Assembly: GCF_030272615.1 (NCBI RefSeq)
Contig: NC_081410.1
Span: forward strand, 184,745,619-184,809,618
Reading direction: 5' to 3'
DNA from: Cryptomeria japonica
Taxonomy: Eukaryota > Streptophyta > Pinopsida > Cupressales > Cupressaceae
Length of the DNA stretch: 64,000 nt
Part shown: in pieces, positions 11,734 to 24,143 of the stretch
Numbering within the stretch: the first letter of the stretch is position 1
Layout: each line of letters opens with the position of its first letter
The notes under the pieces: model-generated
The model's database searches: none
What the model saw: only the letters and a program-made list of their open reading frames with translations
What the model was told of the DNA's origin: nothing
Made by a program: the position numbers and the translations under genes

Positions 11734-14632
11734 TTACAACTTCCTCTTCCCAGCTCTAGCAAAAACATGGGGAGAGGTAGAACTAGAGGGTCTAGATTGT
11801 CTAGTCGTATAAGTCTGCTGTGGGACTGGGCGTGACTGTGCCTCCTCGCTCGGTATGGTTGATTGAGACTCATCCTCCATCCTGGATGAAGCTATGTCTC
11901 CACCTGCCTCTGGCACTGGCAATGAATCCTCATCCTCATCCTCATCCTCATCCTCCTCAATGTCATCCAGCCTGAAACCAAATCCACCCCCCTCCTCCAT
12001 AGCCTGCCTCTCCAAATCAGTGATGTCAGTATCGGAAAACAATGGAGGCTGCTCCTGTGATGTCCAATCATTGTAAGGATCTATATCATCCAAGTCAATT
12101 GGACCACCTTCTAGTTCCTCTACCTTCTTTACGCGCAATCGAAGATTATATTGCACGTAGACAAGGTCATTGAGCCGTTTCTGCGCTAACTTGCTCCTCT
12201 TCTTCGTGTGGATTGCTTCAAACAAGCTCCAATTGCGCTCACAATTGGATGAACTGCAAGGCTGACATAAGACTCTGAGGGCAAATTTTTTGAGATGTGG
12301 GGTGTTTCCACCCCAATTTTGCCACCAAGCATCTGCAAAATAAATAAAATGGAAAAGTTAGAAAGCAAAGAGAAAAGAGAAAACATAATTTATCAATCAT
12401 TTTAGTCTTTAGATCCCAAAATCCAAATGGCAAATGTTATACCTGGGGTTTGAGTGGTTCTTCCTCTCATAGCTAGCTCTGAAGAGAATAGCTTACCCCT
12501 TCCTCCCTCATAATTTTGGAGCTCACTCACAATGAGGTCTCTCTCCTCAACATCAGGTACCATCCTCTCAATGCATGTACTGAGGCCCTCCATGACTTCT
12601 CCATTCGAATCTGAGTAAGAACCCCCGAACCTAAAACGAGGGTTGAGGAAGTACCCTGCTGCATGAATGGGTTGGTGGAGCTGATTGTTCCACCTCCTAT
12701 CAACAATTTTCCAAATGGGATCAAATTTGAGCCTATCCCCCTTGTAGTAATTTTTGATAGACTCTTTGGCCCTATCCATGGCCTCATAAAGATATCCCAT
12801 TGGGGTTTTCTCCCCATCCACCAAGCGAAGAACTCGAACCAAGGGCTCTGACACCTACAATTGAAAAATACAAATTACAAAAAGATCAAAATTTAAATAA
12901 TGAAGTTACAAATTAGTAATGAGAGACTTGAATCAAGAATAACTAAAATTTAAAAATTAAAGTTTTGAAGTAACAACCTTCACAATCTCTGCAGCCCTTT
13001 GTGCAAATTGGTTGTCGAAGACTATGCATGCGACAACCTCTCCTTCAGGCTTCTTTGAATAAGGTGAGTTAAGCCATTCTCCACTCACAAACATTTGTTT
13101 CAAAGAAGTCAATGTAGCAAGAATGCTTTGCAACGTCAAGAAAATCGTTGCAAACCTTGTGACACCAGCTCTCACCAAATCTTTCCCTTGCGTGTGTTGT
13201 CTCATCAAATTTAGGACCCAAGGGTGATTGTAGATATATTTGGTGATCCTCCTTGCATCTTCCACAACTGGAGTCACCCACTCAAGTTTTCCTATGTCCT
13301 CCAAAAGAAGGTCAAGGACATGTGCTGCACAAGGTGTCCAAAAAAGAGTGGGGTGCCTCTCTTGGAGGATTCTTCCTGCAAAAGAAGAATTTATTCTTAA
13401 GAAATATGCAACCAAGTAAAACAAAGCCCACAACAAATGAGAATATTGCTAATGCCTAAAGGTGATAATTCAAAAGGATTCTACCTGCTGACACATATGC
13501 TGCTGCATTATCTGTGATGATTTGCACCACATTCTCTACCCCCACCTCCATGATGACACGCTCCAACATTCTAGCCAATGTTTCTGCATTTTTCACCTTG
13601 TTGGAGGCATCGACAGATTTCAAGAACACTACATTGTCCTTGCAAGCGACCAAAAAATTGATGATGGTGCGGTTCTTGCCATCTGTCCACCCATCAGAAA
13701 GAATGGTGCAGCCATAATTTGCCCAATCAATTTTTTGATCCTCCATCACTTCTCTTGCCCTAGCAACTGCATTTGTGAGCAACCTGTAAGTGCAAAGTGA
13801 AATTAGGTATTAGTACACAATTTTGATTTAATAAACAAGAAATCTAAAAAATAATTAAAAATGAAATCAAGTGGACTATGTAGTAATTTACTAACCTCCC
13901 ACTCAAATCCCTGCGAGAAGGGGCCTTGTACCCCTTTCCTGAAACTGTCATAGCAGTCACCAAATTCAACCAATAAGCATTCTCCGCCACATTGAATGCA
14001 ATGTTGTTGAAGTACCAAAAATCAGCAACTGCAATGTCAGTTTTCTCATGTACCTCCTTATTCCATCCACTAGCCTCTAATGATGGTTGTCCTCCAGGTG
14101 TGTTTCTGGGCACAAAATAATTACCTATCGAACCTGATCGTTGTGATGGAAGTGGAACAGGGCCCCGGCCAGGTACTCTACTAGAGGAAGCAGAAGCAAT
14201 GGGCGAGCTGATGGTTGGTTTGCGGATACGTGGGTCACGCCGAGAGCCCACTATGCCCTCAAGTGCTTCTTCTTCCTCTTCAAGGTCAATAGAAACACCT
14301 TGAGATTCAACTATGGCTGATCTCATGGCTAGTTTTGCCCTCTCCCTTTGCAGTTTCTTCTCTTCCCTAGCTGCAAGTAGGGCATTCATTTGTCTTTTTA
14401 TTTCTTCATTGGTCCCAGGGCATGCTCTAGCATCATGCCTATCTATTCCTGCAAGGTGGTATTTGAGGCAGTTGATGCCTCCATGAAGTATTCTCTCACA
14501 CTTTATGCATATAATTGACCCAGGATCGGGTCCCTCATAGGCATACCTCCATGCCCCATCTCTAGCACCTCTAGGACGGGTGCCTATAAATCCAGATGGG
14601 CATGGATCTAGTGGCCATTGCTCCCTTGGCAT
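11734..14632 (-). CDS. hAT transposase, BED finger/DUF659/hAT-dimerisation type, five exons, intact
   Basis: Cuts and pastes its own transposon by binding the terminal and subterminal repeats. Exons read on the - strand: 14632-13896, 13783-13485, 13375-12978, 12854-12443 and 12332-11734. All four introns are GT...AG and the phases join without a break to give 814 residues. Domains: BED-like zinc finger at about 42-71 (C42, C45, H60, then H66/C71); Glu-rich linker; DUF659 region at about 245-400; dimerisation domain at about 616-690 ('AWWQNWG...', 'CERNWSLFEAIHTKKR'); acidic tail with an EDEDED run and a basic C-terminus 'AGKRKL'. The catalytic triad is present as D276 ('LSDGWTD'), D337 ('IITDNAAAYV') and E647 ('CERNWS'), with the CxxH motif in 'PCAAHVLDLL'. 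The ATG at 14632 is the first in frame and lies upstream of the BED finger. No frameshift or stop was seen. Exon borders are predicted, not tested. Confidence 0.9.
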
Positions 14633-15129
14633 GATTAATGCTTACTTAACCTACACATACAGAGTGCAAAAAAAAATTAACATTTTAGTTAAACAATTTA
14701 GCACTAAGCAAACTATCTACATTAGTTTAAATAAATTTAGACATCATTCGAAGTTTTTTTAAAAAAAAAGTAGGGTTTGAATTTTTTTTTGAAAACTAGA
14801 TTCTTCAAAAAAATTGTGAAAATTCAACAAGAATTGTGTTAAATCTTGTGTAAATAACTTAGAAATGATTTAGACTACCTAGGAATCATTTGTAATCAAT
14901 CTAAATGCAACAAAAAATAAACAAATTGTTTTAAAAAAGCATAGAAAAAAAAATTAAAAAATTTACTTGGAATCTGATTTTCCCTTCAAATCCCCTTCAA
15001 ATCCACTTGGAATCACTCAATAACCACCCCAAATCACCTTCCAAGCCTTCCAAATGAGTTTCCCCCTTCTCAACCCAAAACATAATTGGAAAACAAAAAA
15101 CAAATGAATTTTTAAGCCGTTTTCGGCTG

Positions 15130-15309
15130 TATTGGAAACACGGGTGAGTTTTTTTCAAAAACTCGGCGAGTTTTTGCCAAAAACTCGGTGAGTTTTTGCC
15201 AAAAACTCGGCGAGTTTCCTGGCGAGTAGAAGTCATTACTACTCGCCAGGCCCAAAAACTCGGCGTGTTTTTGTCACTCGCCGAGTTTTCGGCGAGTATG
15301 TCATCTATG
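15130..15309. repeat. Right subterminal repeats, hairpin and TIR of the hAT transposon
   Basis: 'aaaaactcggcgagttttt' units recur on both strands. A perfect 11-bp stem (CCTGGCGAGTA at 15218-15228, TACTCGCCAGG at 15240-15250) with an 11-nt loop sits among them. The region ends with the right TIR. Confidence 0.75.
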
Positions 15310-15317
15310 CTTACTAG

Positions 15318-16440
15318 TATTTGTTTATTTTTTAGCCTATGTTTATGGATAAGAGTATCTAGTGGTAGGATTTAGGTTGAAGATAAATTGTTATTCATCT
15401 AGTGTCTCAAAGTGACATTTAGTCTAAGTCAAAGTATTATTTTCTTTTAAATAAGGTGTGTTTTTATGAGACATAAATTGTCTAATGTTTCAAAATGTCG
15501 TATTCATTTGTGTTATACTCCACTAAAAATATAGTGCGTTGTCAAAATCAAAGTGTAACATTTTGTTTAAAATAGAATTCATTTCTCGAGTCTTTAACTA
15601 TCGTATCAAAATAAAAATAAAAAACTATAAAAAATGATGAAAAATAATAATTGTCCCTATTGTAATTGGATGCACTATTGCTTGTACGTGACATCCATAT
15701 TGAGGGGGGACATTATCACATTGAGCTTCATTCTGTTAAGTAAGTAGCATATCTACTGGAGGTCAGAGGCACAAGAGGTTGGAGGAGAATCAACGTCCCC
15801 TCGCCAATCACCAACGACGGGACCGCTTGTTAGCTCTAGTGGCATTTCATTTTCTATGCTTTTCAAGTTCTTGGTTGTGTGAATAAGTGGACATTTCACA
15901 TTTGTGTGGGGAATATAATCAATGTTCCATTCCCATTTGTGATATGTATGTTGATTTCTATTTAATTTCCTTGATGTGCAAGAATAGTAGCGAACAAAAG
16001 CACCAGTGTAAGTCAGTTCATGGATCTTGAAAGGGTTTGTGGGAGGAGCCATAAAACCACATGACATGGACAATTGATGGGTTCTTGTTCATGTCAAGGT
16101 TTATGGTAAGCCTATTTAAAACCATGGAAGGAGATAGACTTTCATTTGAATCAAGATAATGAGCCACAAGTACTAAGGTGGAGAATATGGATATCATCGA
16201 TATTGAAAACAGTTGTCTAGGAGAGCAGCTAACTATAGAGATCCTTTGACTACCAGACTTATTGGAAGTATTGTTGGTCCAAGTTCAGTGGAAGTGAAAG
16301 TGGGATAAGTTCTCGTATGTAGGTGATCATGTGCAACAAGATCCAAATAGTAGTATGCAGACCTAAATGTATGCATAGACATATGAATTTGTTTCCAATT
16401 TGTGTGATGTTATTTGTCACCATTTTCACACTAAGGGGGG
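15318..16440 (+). other. Non-coding 3' interior and PPT of the small LTR element
   Basis: No protein motif on either strand. It ends in 'cacactaagggggg' (PPT at about 16431-16440) directly before the 3' LTR. Short antisense open frames here have no family resemblance. Confidence 0.6.
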
Positions 16441-16717
16441 TGTTAGAAATCATGTTAGCGTTCACATTAGTAAGTATAATAATGTGTTTGAAGTGAAAAT
16501 AAAAGTAAGTTGTAGTAACAACTTACGAAAATAGTCTAGGTGAGAAAATATTTATTTAAGGAGTTTTTGTGCGTTGTTGAAACAACTCAATATATTAAGG
16601 AGTTGCTTCCTACAAAATAGGATATTAGAATGTAATAGTTTATTGAATGAGAAATAGTACGTATTATTTGGTTTTAATTATTCTTTGCTTCAGTTGTATC
16701 TGCCCATATTTTTAATA
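16441..16717 (+). repeat. 3' LTR of the small non-autonomous element
   Basis: 277 bp, TGTTAGAAATCATGTTAG to TTAATA, followed by GCTCA, which matches the left flank GCTTA in four of five bases. Confidence 0.85.
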
Positions 16718-19089
16718 GCTCACATTTTTTACAATATATTCTTGTGCAGGACAATAACTATCAAACTAATTCTTGATGTTTAATATCTGCTTGATTTGTG
16801 CATCTTTTGCAAGAAACTGTTAAACCTTACATGAGAGCGTATTTTTAAATGGGATGCTATTATCATAGTTTTTTCACAAGAGCTGAATGATATGTCTTAA
16901 GTGTTTTTATTGAGAACTTCTGTTTGCGTAGACTGACATTTCTATGGGTACAAGGTTTCTTGGTGTAATTGTGAAAATTGCATATCTTGTGATTTTCATT
17001 TATTTTTTGGATCCACTCTAGTTGACTTATTCTTTATACAGTGACAAGTGTACAAGTGATACCTTTTCTACTAAGAGTCAACACATTATTTGATATATAT
17101 GCATCTTTATTTGCATTAATACTTAGGAATTAGTTCCATCCTTCAATTTTATCCATTTCTTGACCTAAATTGGATTCACAATTTGTGGAAGTGATCTAGG
17201 TCACTTATGTTGTTGCAAAAATGATACCAAAGCTTTTAAATTTCATGTTCAAACTTTGGGCCAACTTGGTTTCTCTCTAGTTAGATGTTATATGCCAACT
17301 TAGAGCATGAAATGTTTTATTTTCACCTTTGGAGTTGTATTTAAGAACTAACCATAATTCATTTAAAGATCATCAAATCTATGGAATGATCATCTCTTGC
17401 ACACATATAATGGAGCTTAAAATAATCACATTTTGACATTAACATGACATCCACATTCTAGTGCATATTGCATGACTACTTGCCTTTGATTATTTCTCAA
17501 AATTGTTGACTTAGCATCCTTACAAGGTTTTAACATAAGCAAGTGATTATCCCATCACATGCAAAATTTTAACTAACAACCAAGTTTTTATGAAGGTTCA
17601 AAATTAGATGTGAACAATTTCCAAGACTAAAATCTATTACAAATAATATTTGTACAAAAAGATCATATCCATGATTGTAAGATCAATCATCCAATTGTGG
17701 CTAATAGATATGGATTTGTGGAAATGCTTTAGACAAATAAACATAAATGGTATTGATTTCAAGGCATTCATCTAACATATCCTACCTTTTTTGTTGTAGG
17801 TAAGAAGCAATGTGGCAAACTTGGCAAAGTCTATTTTTACATCAAACTAAGAGCTAAGTAGCATTGTTCATTTATTTAATATTTTTAAACATTTAATTCA
17901 ATATAGTTATCATTTTCAACTCTTATTTCTAGGCCACTTATTTATCAATACTTAATTAACTAACTAATCTGAATTTATAGAAGGGAATATTTTATTTTTG
18001 TACATGTGGAAAAGTGTACACACTAAAACTATTACATTAAAATTTTGGTTTTTTTGTTATGATTTTTTCATTAATTTATTTTCAGATGTCAGGTTTTGAA
18101 GATTTGACCATATTTTTATTTAGAGTTGAATAAACAATATTGACTAAGGAAATTTTTGTGGACTAAAATAAATCACTATGTCGCTTTGTAGTAACCTAAA
18201 TAATTACCTTTACTATTATTTCACATTATATAATGCACAATACATATTTTGCTATAGAATATGTCCATGAGTTATTTTCCAAAGTACTATCAAAAGCTAA
18301 CCAAGATGATGTAAAAAGGGTTACACTTGATGGAAACATATTGACGAGCTGATAATGGCCAAAACTGCTCATTATTATTAAGACATTGGCTTGTTCATAG
18401 CATTGTTAAAATTCGTACTGATTGTTGAGGAGTTGTCAACAACATATAATGGGCATTTTTATTTTATTTTTTGGGATTTGATCAGTGTTTATTTTAGTTA
18501 TTTCAAGAAAACCTCCCTTAATAGTTATTAAGTCATCATCACTCTCTCAGCTATCTTAGTAATGAGTATTAGACAAGGAGCCACTAAACATTTAAATGAC
18601 TTCTAAGTATTTTTTAGTAGGGGAGGAATAGTGAATGCCATCTATAACTTTGGGATAAATTTTTTTAATACTGGAATACACTTGCAAATATGGCTCATAT
18701 GAGCAACTAGTTACAAATGATAACAAGATTAGCTCTTAAAGAGCATTAGCATTGGAATATAACTAAGATACCAACATTAGAAGTCGACAATTGAAGATCA
18801 AGAATCACAACTTATAATTTCATATTAGGTATCCCCTTGAAGATTTAATTTATGAGAACCCATTGATTTAATCAATCGAGATCAAAACCTTTGATGAGAA
18901 AAAAATTACAAATCAATCATGTATTCATTTCAAGTAAATGATGGCTTTCATAATGATTACCTCCATACGATTTTTTAAATTTTTGTAGGATTTGATTATA
19001 TGTTTTGTAGTCATCTCAATATATCCTCAATTTATATTCATTATAGTAGTGACTAATCGCTGGGGTGAAGCATTGGGTGGTCTTTGTAG
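16718..19089. other. AT-rich spacer, nothing recognised
   Basis: Very AT-rich, with only short open frames. I see no element ends, RNA genes or simple repeats worth naming. Confidence 0.5.
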
Positions 19090-19947
19090 TGTTGAATATC
19101 CGAGCAATTGAGAAGGGGGGGGGGGAGGGATGCTGAATTAGTTGACAATAAATTTTTCTTTTAACCTTAATGCACAGATCCAAAATATTTAAATAGAATT
19201 AACAAAATTTGAAAACGCATGCAAGAATCAAATCAGACACAAGAAAAACCATAATTTATGTGGAAAACCCAAGAAGGAAAAAACCACGGGGAATGCTAAT
19301 TCTCAATACTAAAACACCTGTTAAGGTTATTTTTACAAAGGGTGGCTCACTGCCAATGTGCTCATTGCTGGTGGCCTCACTGCCTTAAAGGGCTCACTGC
19401 TAATATGCTCAGTGCTGAAGAAGAAAGAAAGACAAAGAGAATCCACCACAAGAAAAACACAATCACTGGATTCTTTTAATCTCGCATGTCTTCAGCTCAA
19501 AAAGCCATATCCCAAGTCATCAAATCAATCTCCTATACATATTGTCTTCAGAAAACATAATTCTCAATGTTGAATGATATACAGATTAAGAATAGGTCTC
19601 CACTAAACATTCCAGTGGTTGTAAGAAATGAGAAGTGGACCATATCACATTGTTCCTCATCAAACATATTAACACGCTACATACATCACCAAAGCTTGAC
19701 CTAAAATGCATATGCACGCTATACAACCTCAATATTTGGTTTAAGGCTTCGAGCTCTGGACCTGTCTGAATCCAAAGATAATGCATAGAAACATCTTCTG
19801 AGATACCAATTCACATCTGGTGAAATCGAGAAACCTTCAATTGCACAACGTGCCTAGATCAAATAATCCTGCTCACTATACCACATGTGGACTTAATTCA
19901 GACCAAAGGATTTTACATCAATGGGAACACATAATGAAGTGCTAACA
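19090..19947 (-). repeat. LTR of the cut Copia element (858 bp)
   Basis: TGTTGAATATCC to GTGCTAACA, directly followed by 'atctccccctttgtc', the antisense PPT. An 11-G run at about 19116-19126 marks the usual C tract. The internal short 'ctcactgc' repeats recur in the LTR fragment at 46443-47120, the same family. Confidence 0.8.
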
Positions 19948-20189
19948 ATCTCCCCCTTTGTCATTAATGGCAACATCCATCAACAACAACAATATGACAA
20001 AAGATCATGCTTGTGTCCAACCAACTCTCTCCCGCTTTGACAACAATGACAGAGGTGGACACAACTCCCCTTGAGAAACATACTCCTGCTCCCCTGAGAG
20101 GAAGCACATCAACATTAGTCCAGAAAAGAATATACATGCTACTCACTTGACCAATGCACACCTAAAATGCACTTTAGTTGAAACTGGTA

Positions 20190-22354
20190 GGGGGTAATAC
20201 CCCTAGCTTCTGCCGGAGATACTCAAAAGTATCTTTGCACAATGCCTTAGTGGAAACATCTGCAATCTGCTCTTTTGTGGGTACATACTCAAGTCTGACC
20301 TCATTGTTTTGAACTTTTTCGCTAAAAAAGTGATACTTGATAGATATATGCTTTATTTCAGAATGCTATACCAGATTCTTTGAAATATTTATTGCAGTGG
20401 TATTATCACACATGATTGGAATGGGGTCATCAAATTTTACACCAATGTCCTTCAAAGTCTGCTTCATCCATAAAATCTAAGTACAATAGGAAGATGCTGC
20501 AATGTAGTCTTCTTCTACTGTAGATAAGGACACAAAATCTTGCTTCTTTCTTGACCAAGCAACTAATCAGGAGCCAAGAAAGAATGCTCCTCCACTTGTG
20601 CTTTTTCTGTCATCAGCACTTCCGACCCAATCTGCATTTGTGTAAGTCGTGAGGTTAAAATCTAAGTTCCTACGATACCACAAACCAAAATCTTCTATAC
20701 CTTTGAGATATCTAAAAGTCCTCTTTACTGCCACAACATGTGATTCTTTCAGTTCTTGTTGAAATCTTGCTGCCAAATATACTGCATACATGATATTCGG
20801 TCTAGTAGCAATCAGATATAATAGTCCTCCAATCATTGACCTCTATCGACTTGCATCTGCCTTTGGTGATTTATCATCTTTAGTTAACTTGCATCTGGTA
20901 ATCATAGGTGTACATACCGGTTTGGAATTCTCCAACCCAAACTTCTTCAACAGTTCTTTGACAGACTTAGACCGAGAAATAAAAATTCCTTTATCATTCT
21001 GCTTAACTTGCAGTCCAAGAAAAAAATTCAACTCATCGATCATGGACATTTCAAATTCTTTCTGTATCTCAACAACAAATCCTCTGCACATATCTTCATT
21101 TCCTCCAAAGATTATTTTATCAACATATACTACCACAATTAAAATTTTACCCGAATCTGTCTTGAAGTAAAAGTTACTGTTCGCTGAACCCTTCTGAAAT
21201 CCTTGACCAGTTAGATATTTGTCTAACCTTCCATACCAAACTCTAGGAGCTTGTTTCAGTCCATACAAAACCTTTTTCAATCTGCAAACAATGTTTGGAT
21301 CATCCTTCAACTTGAATTCTTACAGTTGTTCAATGTAAACCTCTTCTTTCAATTCTCCATTCATAAATTTTGATTTCACATCCATCTGATAAACTTTTAA
21401 GTCCTTGAATGCTACAAATGCCAAGAACATCCAGATTGCCTCCATTCTTACAAGCGAGGCATAAGTCTCATCAAAGTCAATTCCTTCAATTTGAGTGTAT
21501 CCTTTGCAAACCAACCTCACTTTATTCCTTACAAACTTTCCATCTTCATCCAGCTTGTTCCAGAATACCCATTTGGTGCCAATCACTTTCTTATCTTTTG
21601 GTCTGGTGACTAGTTCCCATGTCTGGTTTTTTGTCAATCTGATCTAGTTCTTCTTTCATTGCCTTCATCCAGTTTTGATCTTTACAAGCTTCTTCTACTG
21701 TCTTTGGCTCAGATAGCAAACGCAACAAGACTTGTTCATGTGTTGTTTTGCTCATTGTGATAACACCTTTGCTCTTATCTCCGATGATTTGTTCTTCTGA
21801 GTGATTTTTCTTGACATACTTTGGAGTCCTAGATGCAGATGTTAGAGCATCTTGATTATTCTTTTCTTCACTCTTGGTTTCTTCCTTCCTTTCCTTTTCT
21901 CCAGACTCGTCTGAGTCATATCCTACTGCTATATTTGACTCCTTTGAAGTATTCTCATCTACTTTTACACTTGCACTTTCAACAATTTTATTCAATCTTT
22001 TGTTGAAACATCGATATGCTTTTCTCTTTGTCGAATAACCCAACAATATGCATTCATCTATTTTGTTGTCAAACTTTCCAAGATTATCCTCATCTCTTCG
22101 AATATGACACTTGCTTCCAAAAACCTTGAAGTATTTCACTTTCGGAGTTCTGCCATACCACAGTTCATAAGATATCTTACCATACTTCCTCCGATACAAA
22201 ATTTTGTTAAGTATGTATGCTGTTGTATGAATTTCTTCTTTCCAATAGACTTACGATAACTCTGCTCCTTTTATCATGGTTTTAGCTGCTTCTTGTATAG
22301 TCTGGTTCATTCTTTCAACTACACCATTGTGTTGAGGTGTTTGAGGGGCAGATA
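20190..22354 (-). pseudogene. Copia pol remnant: integrase C-terminus, reverse transcriptase, RNase H
   Basis: Read from 22354 downward: integrase end ('NTMV' from PQHNGV, 'LWYGRTPKVKYFKVFGSKCH'), a variable linker, RT N-terminus ('TWELVTRPKDKKVIGTKWVF'), RT core ('YGLKQAPRVWYGRLDKYL', 'VVVYVDKIIFGGNED', 'FFLGLQVKQNDKGIF'), then RNase H ('NADWVGSADDRKSTSGG', 'CDNTTAINISKN', 'HISIKYHFF'). The RT active site normally reads YVDD but here is YVDK, so the second catalytic Asp is lost. Stops and frameshifts at about 20845, 21318, 21620 and 22200 break the frame. It is clearly dead; the family call is secure. Confidence 0.88.
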
Positions 22355-23706
22355 TGTTGGCAAAAACAATGAAGGAAAACTGAGAGAGGAGGGGGAGGGG
22401 GGGGGGGGGGGGTGAATCAGTTCATCGAATCATACAATTTAAACACAACTTCAAATCTGATCAAATGCAACAAGAATAAAGATAAACACAATAACATCAA
22501 CACACATAACACCAAGATTTTGACGTGGAAAAAGGGAAAAACCACAGTGCGAACTTACCCACAATAAGTTGATACTCTGTAGTAATATGTGAAAATATTA
22601 CAATGGGAAATGCACATGCATTCAAGCACACTGCCTAGAGCTTACTACTCAAATACAAGAAGGGCTACAACCTTGAGGAAGACTCACTGCCTTACAAAGA
22701 TCGGACAATAATCTAGTTTAGATGCACTGAAAGAATAGCATCTCGAAATGCCTGATGATAGTTCTGGTTAAGCACATTTGTCTGTCCTACAACACACTCT
22801 ACTCTACACTACACACGAAAAGATGAATTTGCTTGTTCGCACATACACTACTCTCCGATAATGCAAATACAACACCTATCTCCCAATTACATGAAAATGA
22901 CACCTATTTATAGAAATCATCAACCTTGACTACAAGGTCGACTCAACCCTTAAGACCTAATTACAAAATTACATCACACGATACATAACTCAACCACTAG
23001 ACCAATACAATGGCACGACGATAGAGCATGGACCAAAATCAAATCACCGAACACGCAACACCACCAAAAATCTCACCAAGATCATCCGCGACATGCTACA
23101 CCACCGAAAATGTCACATAACATGAAAAACATCACTGGACCCATAAGATCTTCAATAATGCACACAATGATCAATGCAGACTAGCAAAACAAATAGGACA
23201 CGATTAAGAAACACCAACAAGCACGTTAGAACCATCCGCAATAGTTGCACCAACACCACTTAATCAAATCTTCATCGATCAACATGCTGATACTTAAGAA
23301 CACTCAACAACAACAACTGGAACTAGAAAGACAACTTGCAGAGCACTAAATCATGAATCATCTGAATCAAAGACACACATGAACATCCCAAACACTCTCC
23401 CAAATCGGCAACTCAAGATATAACTATTCCGGAGCACAACATATCAAAAACTAGAACACTACAACACTGAGCACTGAAAAACCAATCCTCATACTGGAAT
23501 CCATAATATGATCAAATCACCACACATCATCATGAAACCAACACTAAATCAACTAGAGATACTTTATTACTAAAATCACAAATCCGCACCAGCACATCTG
23601 CAACATACCAACTAAAACAACCAAACCAACCCTCTACAATACCGAAACACAAGAATATGTTGACATCAATGACAACAACATATCCTAGTAGTAGCAATAT
23701 CCAACA
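22355..23706 (-). repeat. LTR A of the Copia array (1352 bp)
   Basis: TGTTGGCAAAAAC to ATCCAACA, followed by the antisense PPT 'atctccccctttgac'. A run of G (about 22398-22411) is the antisense C tract. Matches LTR B along its whole length. Confidence 0.85.
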
Positions 23707-23960
23707 ATCTCCCCCTTTGACATTGATGGCAATATATGAATGTGAAAAACAATTAATGCAACGAAAGAAATCAACACCAACAATCTCCCCTTTAGATCAT
23801 GCACACAAAGCTTCCAAGATAAGGTGGGTTTTCATATGCTTCTCTCCCGCTTTGATAGCAATGCCAAAGACACAAAAATCATTAATCACTCCCCAAACAC
23901 AAACCACTGAACTACACACTGACTACTCCAGCTGAGTGGCAACACTTGCTAATCAATTCC
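23707..23960 (-). other. 3' UTR with repeated polypurine modules, unit 1
   Basis: Antisense PPT copies: 'atctccccctttgac' at 23707, 'aatctcccctttagatc' near 23785 and 'ctctcccgctttgat' near 23842. The repetition is Sirevirus-like. Confidence 0.65.
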
Positions 23961-24140
23961 TTCCATCTCTGAACATCCTTTACATACCAATCTCGCTTTG
24001 TTTCTAACCACTTCACCGGCTTCATTCAATTTATTTTTGAATACTCATTTTGTACCAATCACATTCTTGTCTTTAGGCCTTGTAACAAGTTCCCATGTAT
24101 TGTTCTTCTCAATCTAATTCAACTCTTGTTCCATAGCTTT
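23961..24140 (-). pseudogene. RT N-terminal scrap, unit 1
   Basis: The antisense of 'accttcaccggcttcattc...' encodes a diverged piece matching the 'KWVFKNKLNE...VVRNKARLVCK' region of Copia RT (compare 29198-29398). Most of RT and RNase H is deleted between this piece and the 3' UTR. Confidence 0.6.
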
Positions 24141-24143
24141 CAT

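Larger units (their letters stand above)
11380..15309 (-). mobile_element. Complete hAT DNA transposon (3930 bp) with 8-bp TSD
   Basis: The ends are terminal inverted repeats: CATAGTTGAACTACTCGC on the left and, read inward from the right, CATAGATGACATACTCGC (15 of 18). The flanks CTTAATAG (11372-11379) and CTTACTAG (15310-15317) are an 8-bp TSD with one mismatch, diagnostic of the hAT superfamily. Both subterminal regions are full of ACTCGGCGAG-type repeats. One antisense five-exon gene fills the inside and its frame is open from ATG to stop. It sits inside the non-autonomous LTR element 10229-16717. All parts needed for autonomy appear to be present. Confidence 0.92.
10229..16717 (+). mobile_element. 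Small non-autonomous LTR element (0.28-kb LTRs), host of a hAT insertion
   Basis: Two similar LTRs (10229-10509 and 16441-16717) start TGTTAGAAATCATGTTAG and end TAATA. The 5' LTR is followed at once by TGGTATCAGAGCC (initiator-tRNA-Met type PBS) and the 3' LTR is preceded by a 'ctaagggggg' PPT. Flanks are GCTTA and GCTCA, a TSD with one mismatch. Removing the hAT transposon leaves only about 2.0 kb of interior (10510-11379 and 15318-16440) with no Gag, protease, integrase or RT motif. It would have depended on a Copia partner. Confidence 0.8.
19090..22354 (-). mobile_element. Antisense Copia (Sirevirus-like) element, 3' half only, cut at 22354
   Basis: Order along the + strand: LTR (19090-19947), antisense PPT modules (19948-20120), then RNase H, RT and integrase C-terminal coding on the - strand, ending abruptly inside the integrase core where the tandem Copia array begins. 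Gag, protease, the 5' half of integrase and the 5' LTR are missing. Confidence 0.85.

Noticed and set aside
11894-12076. Poly-Ser + strand open frame inside the hAT gene
   Set aside because: It is the complement of the acidic EDEDED codons of the transposase exon 5.
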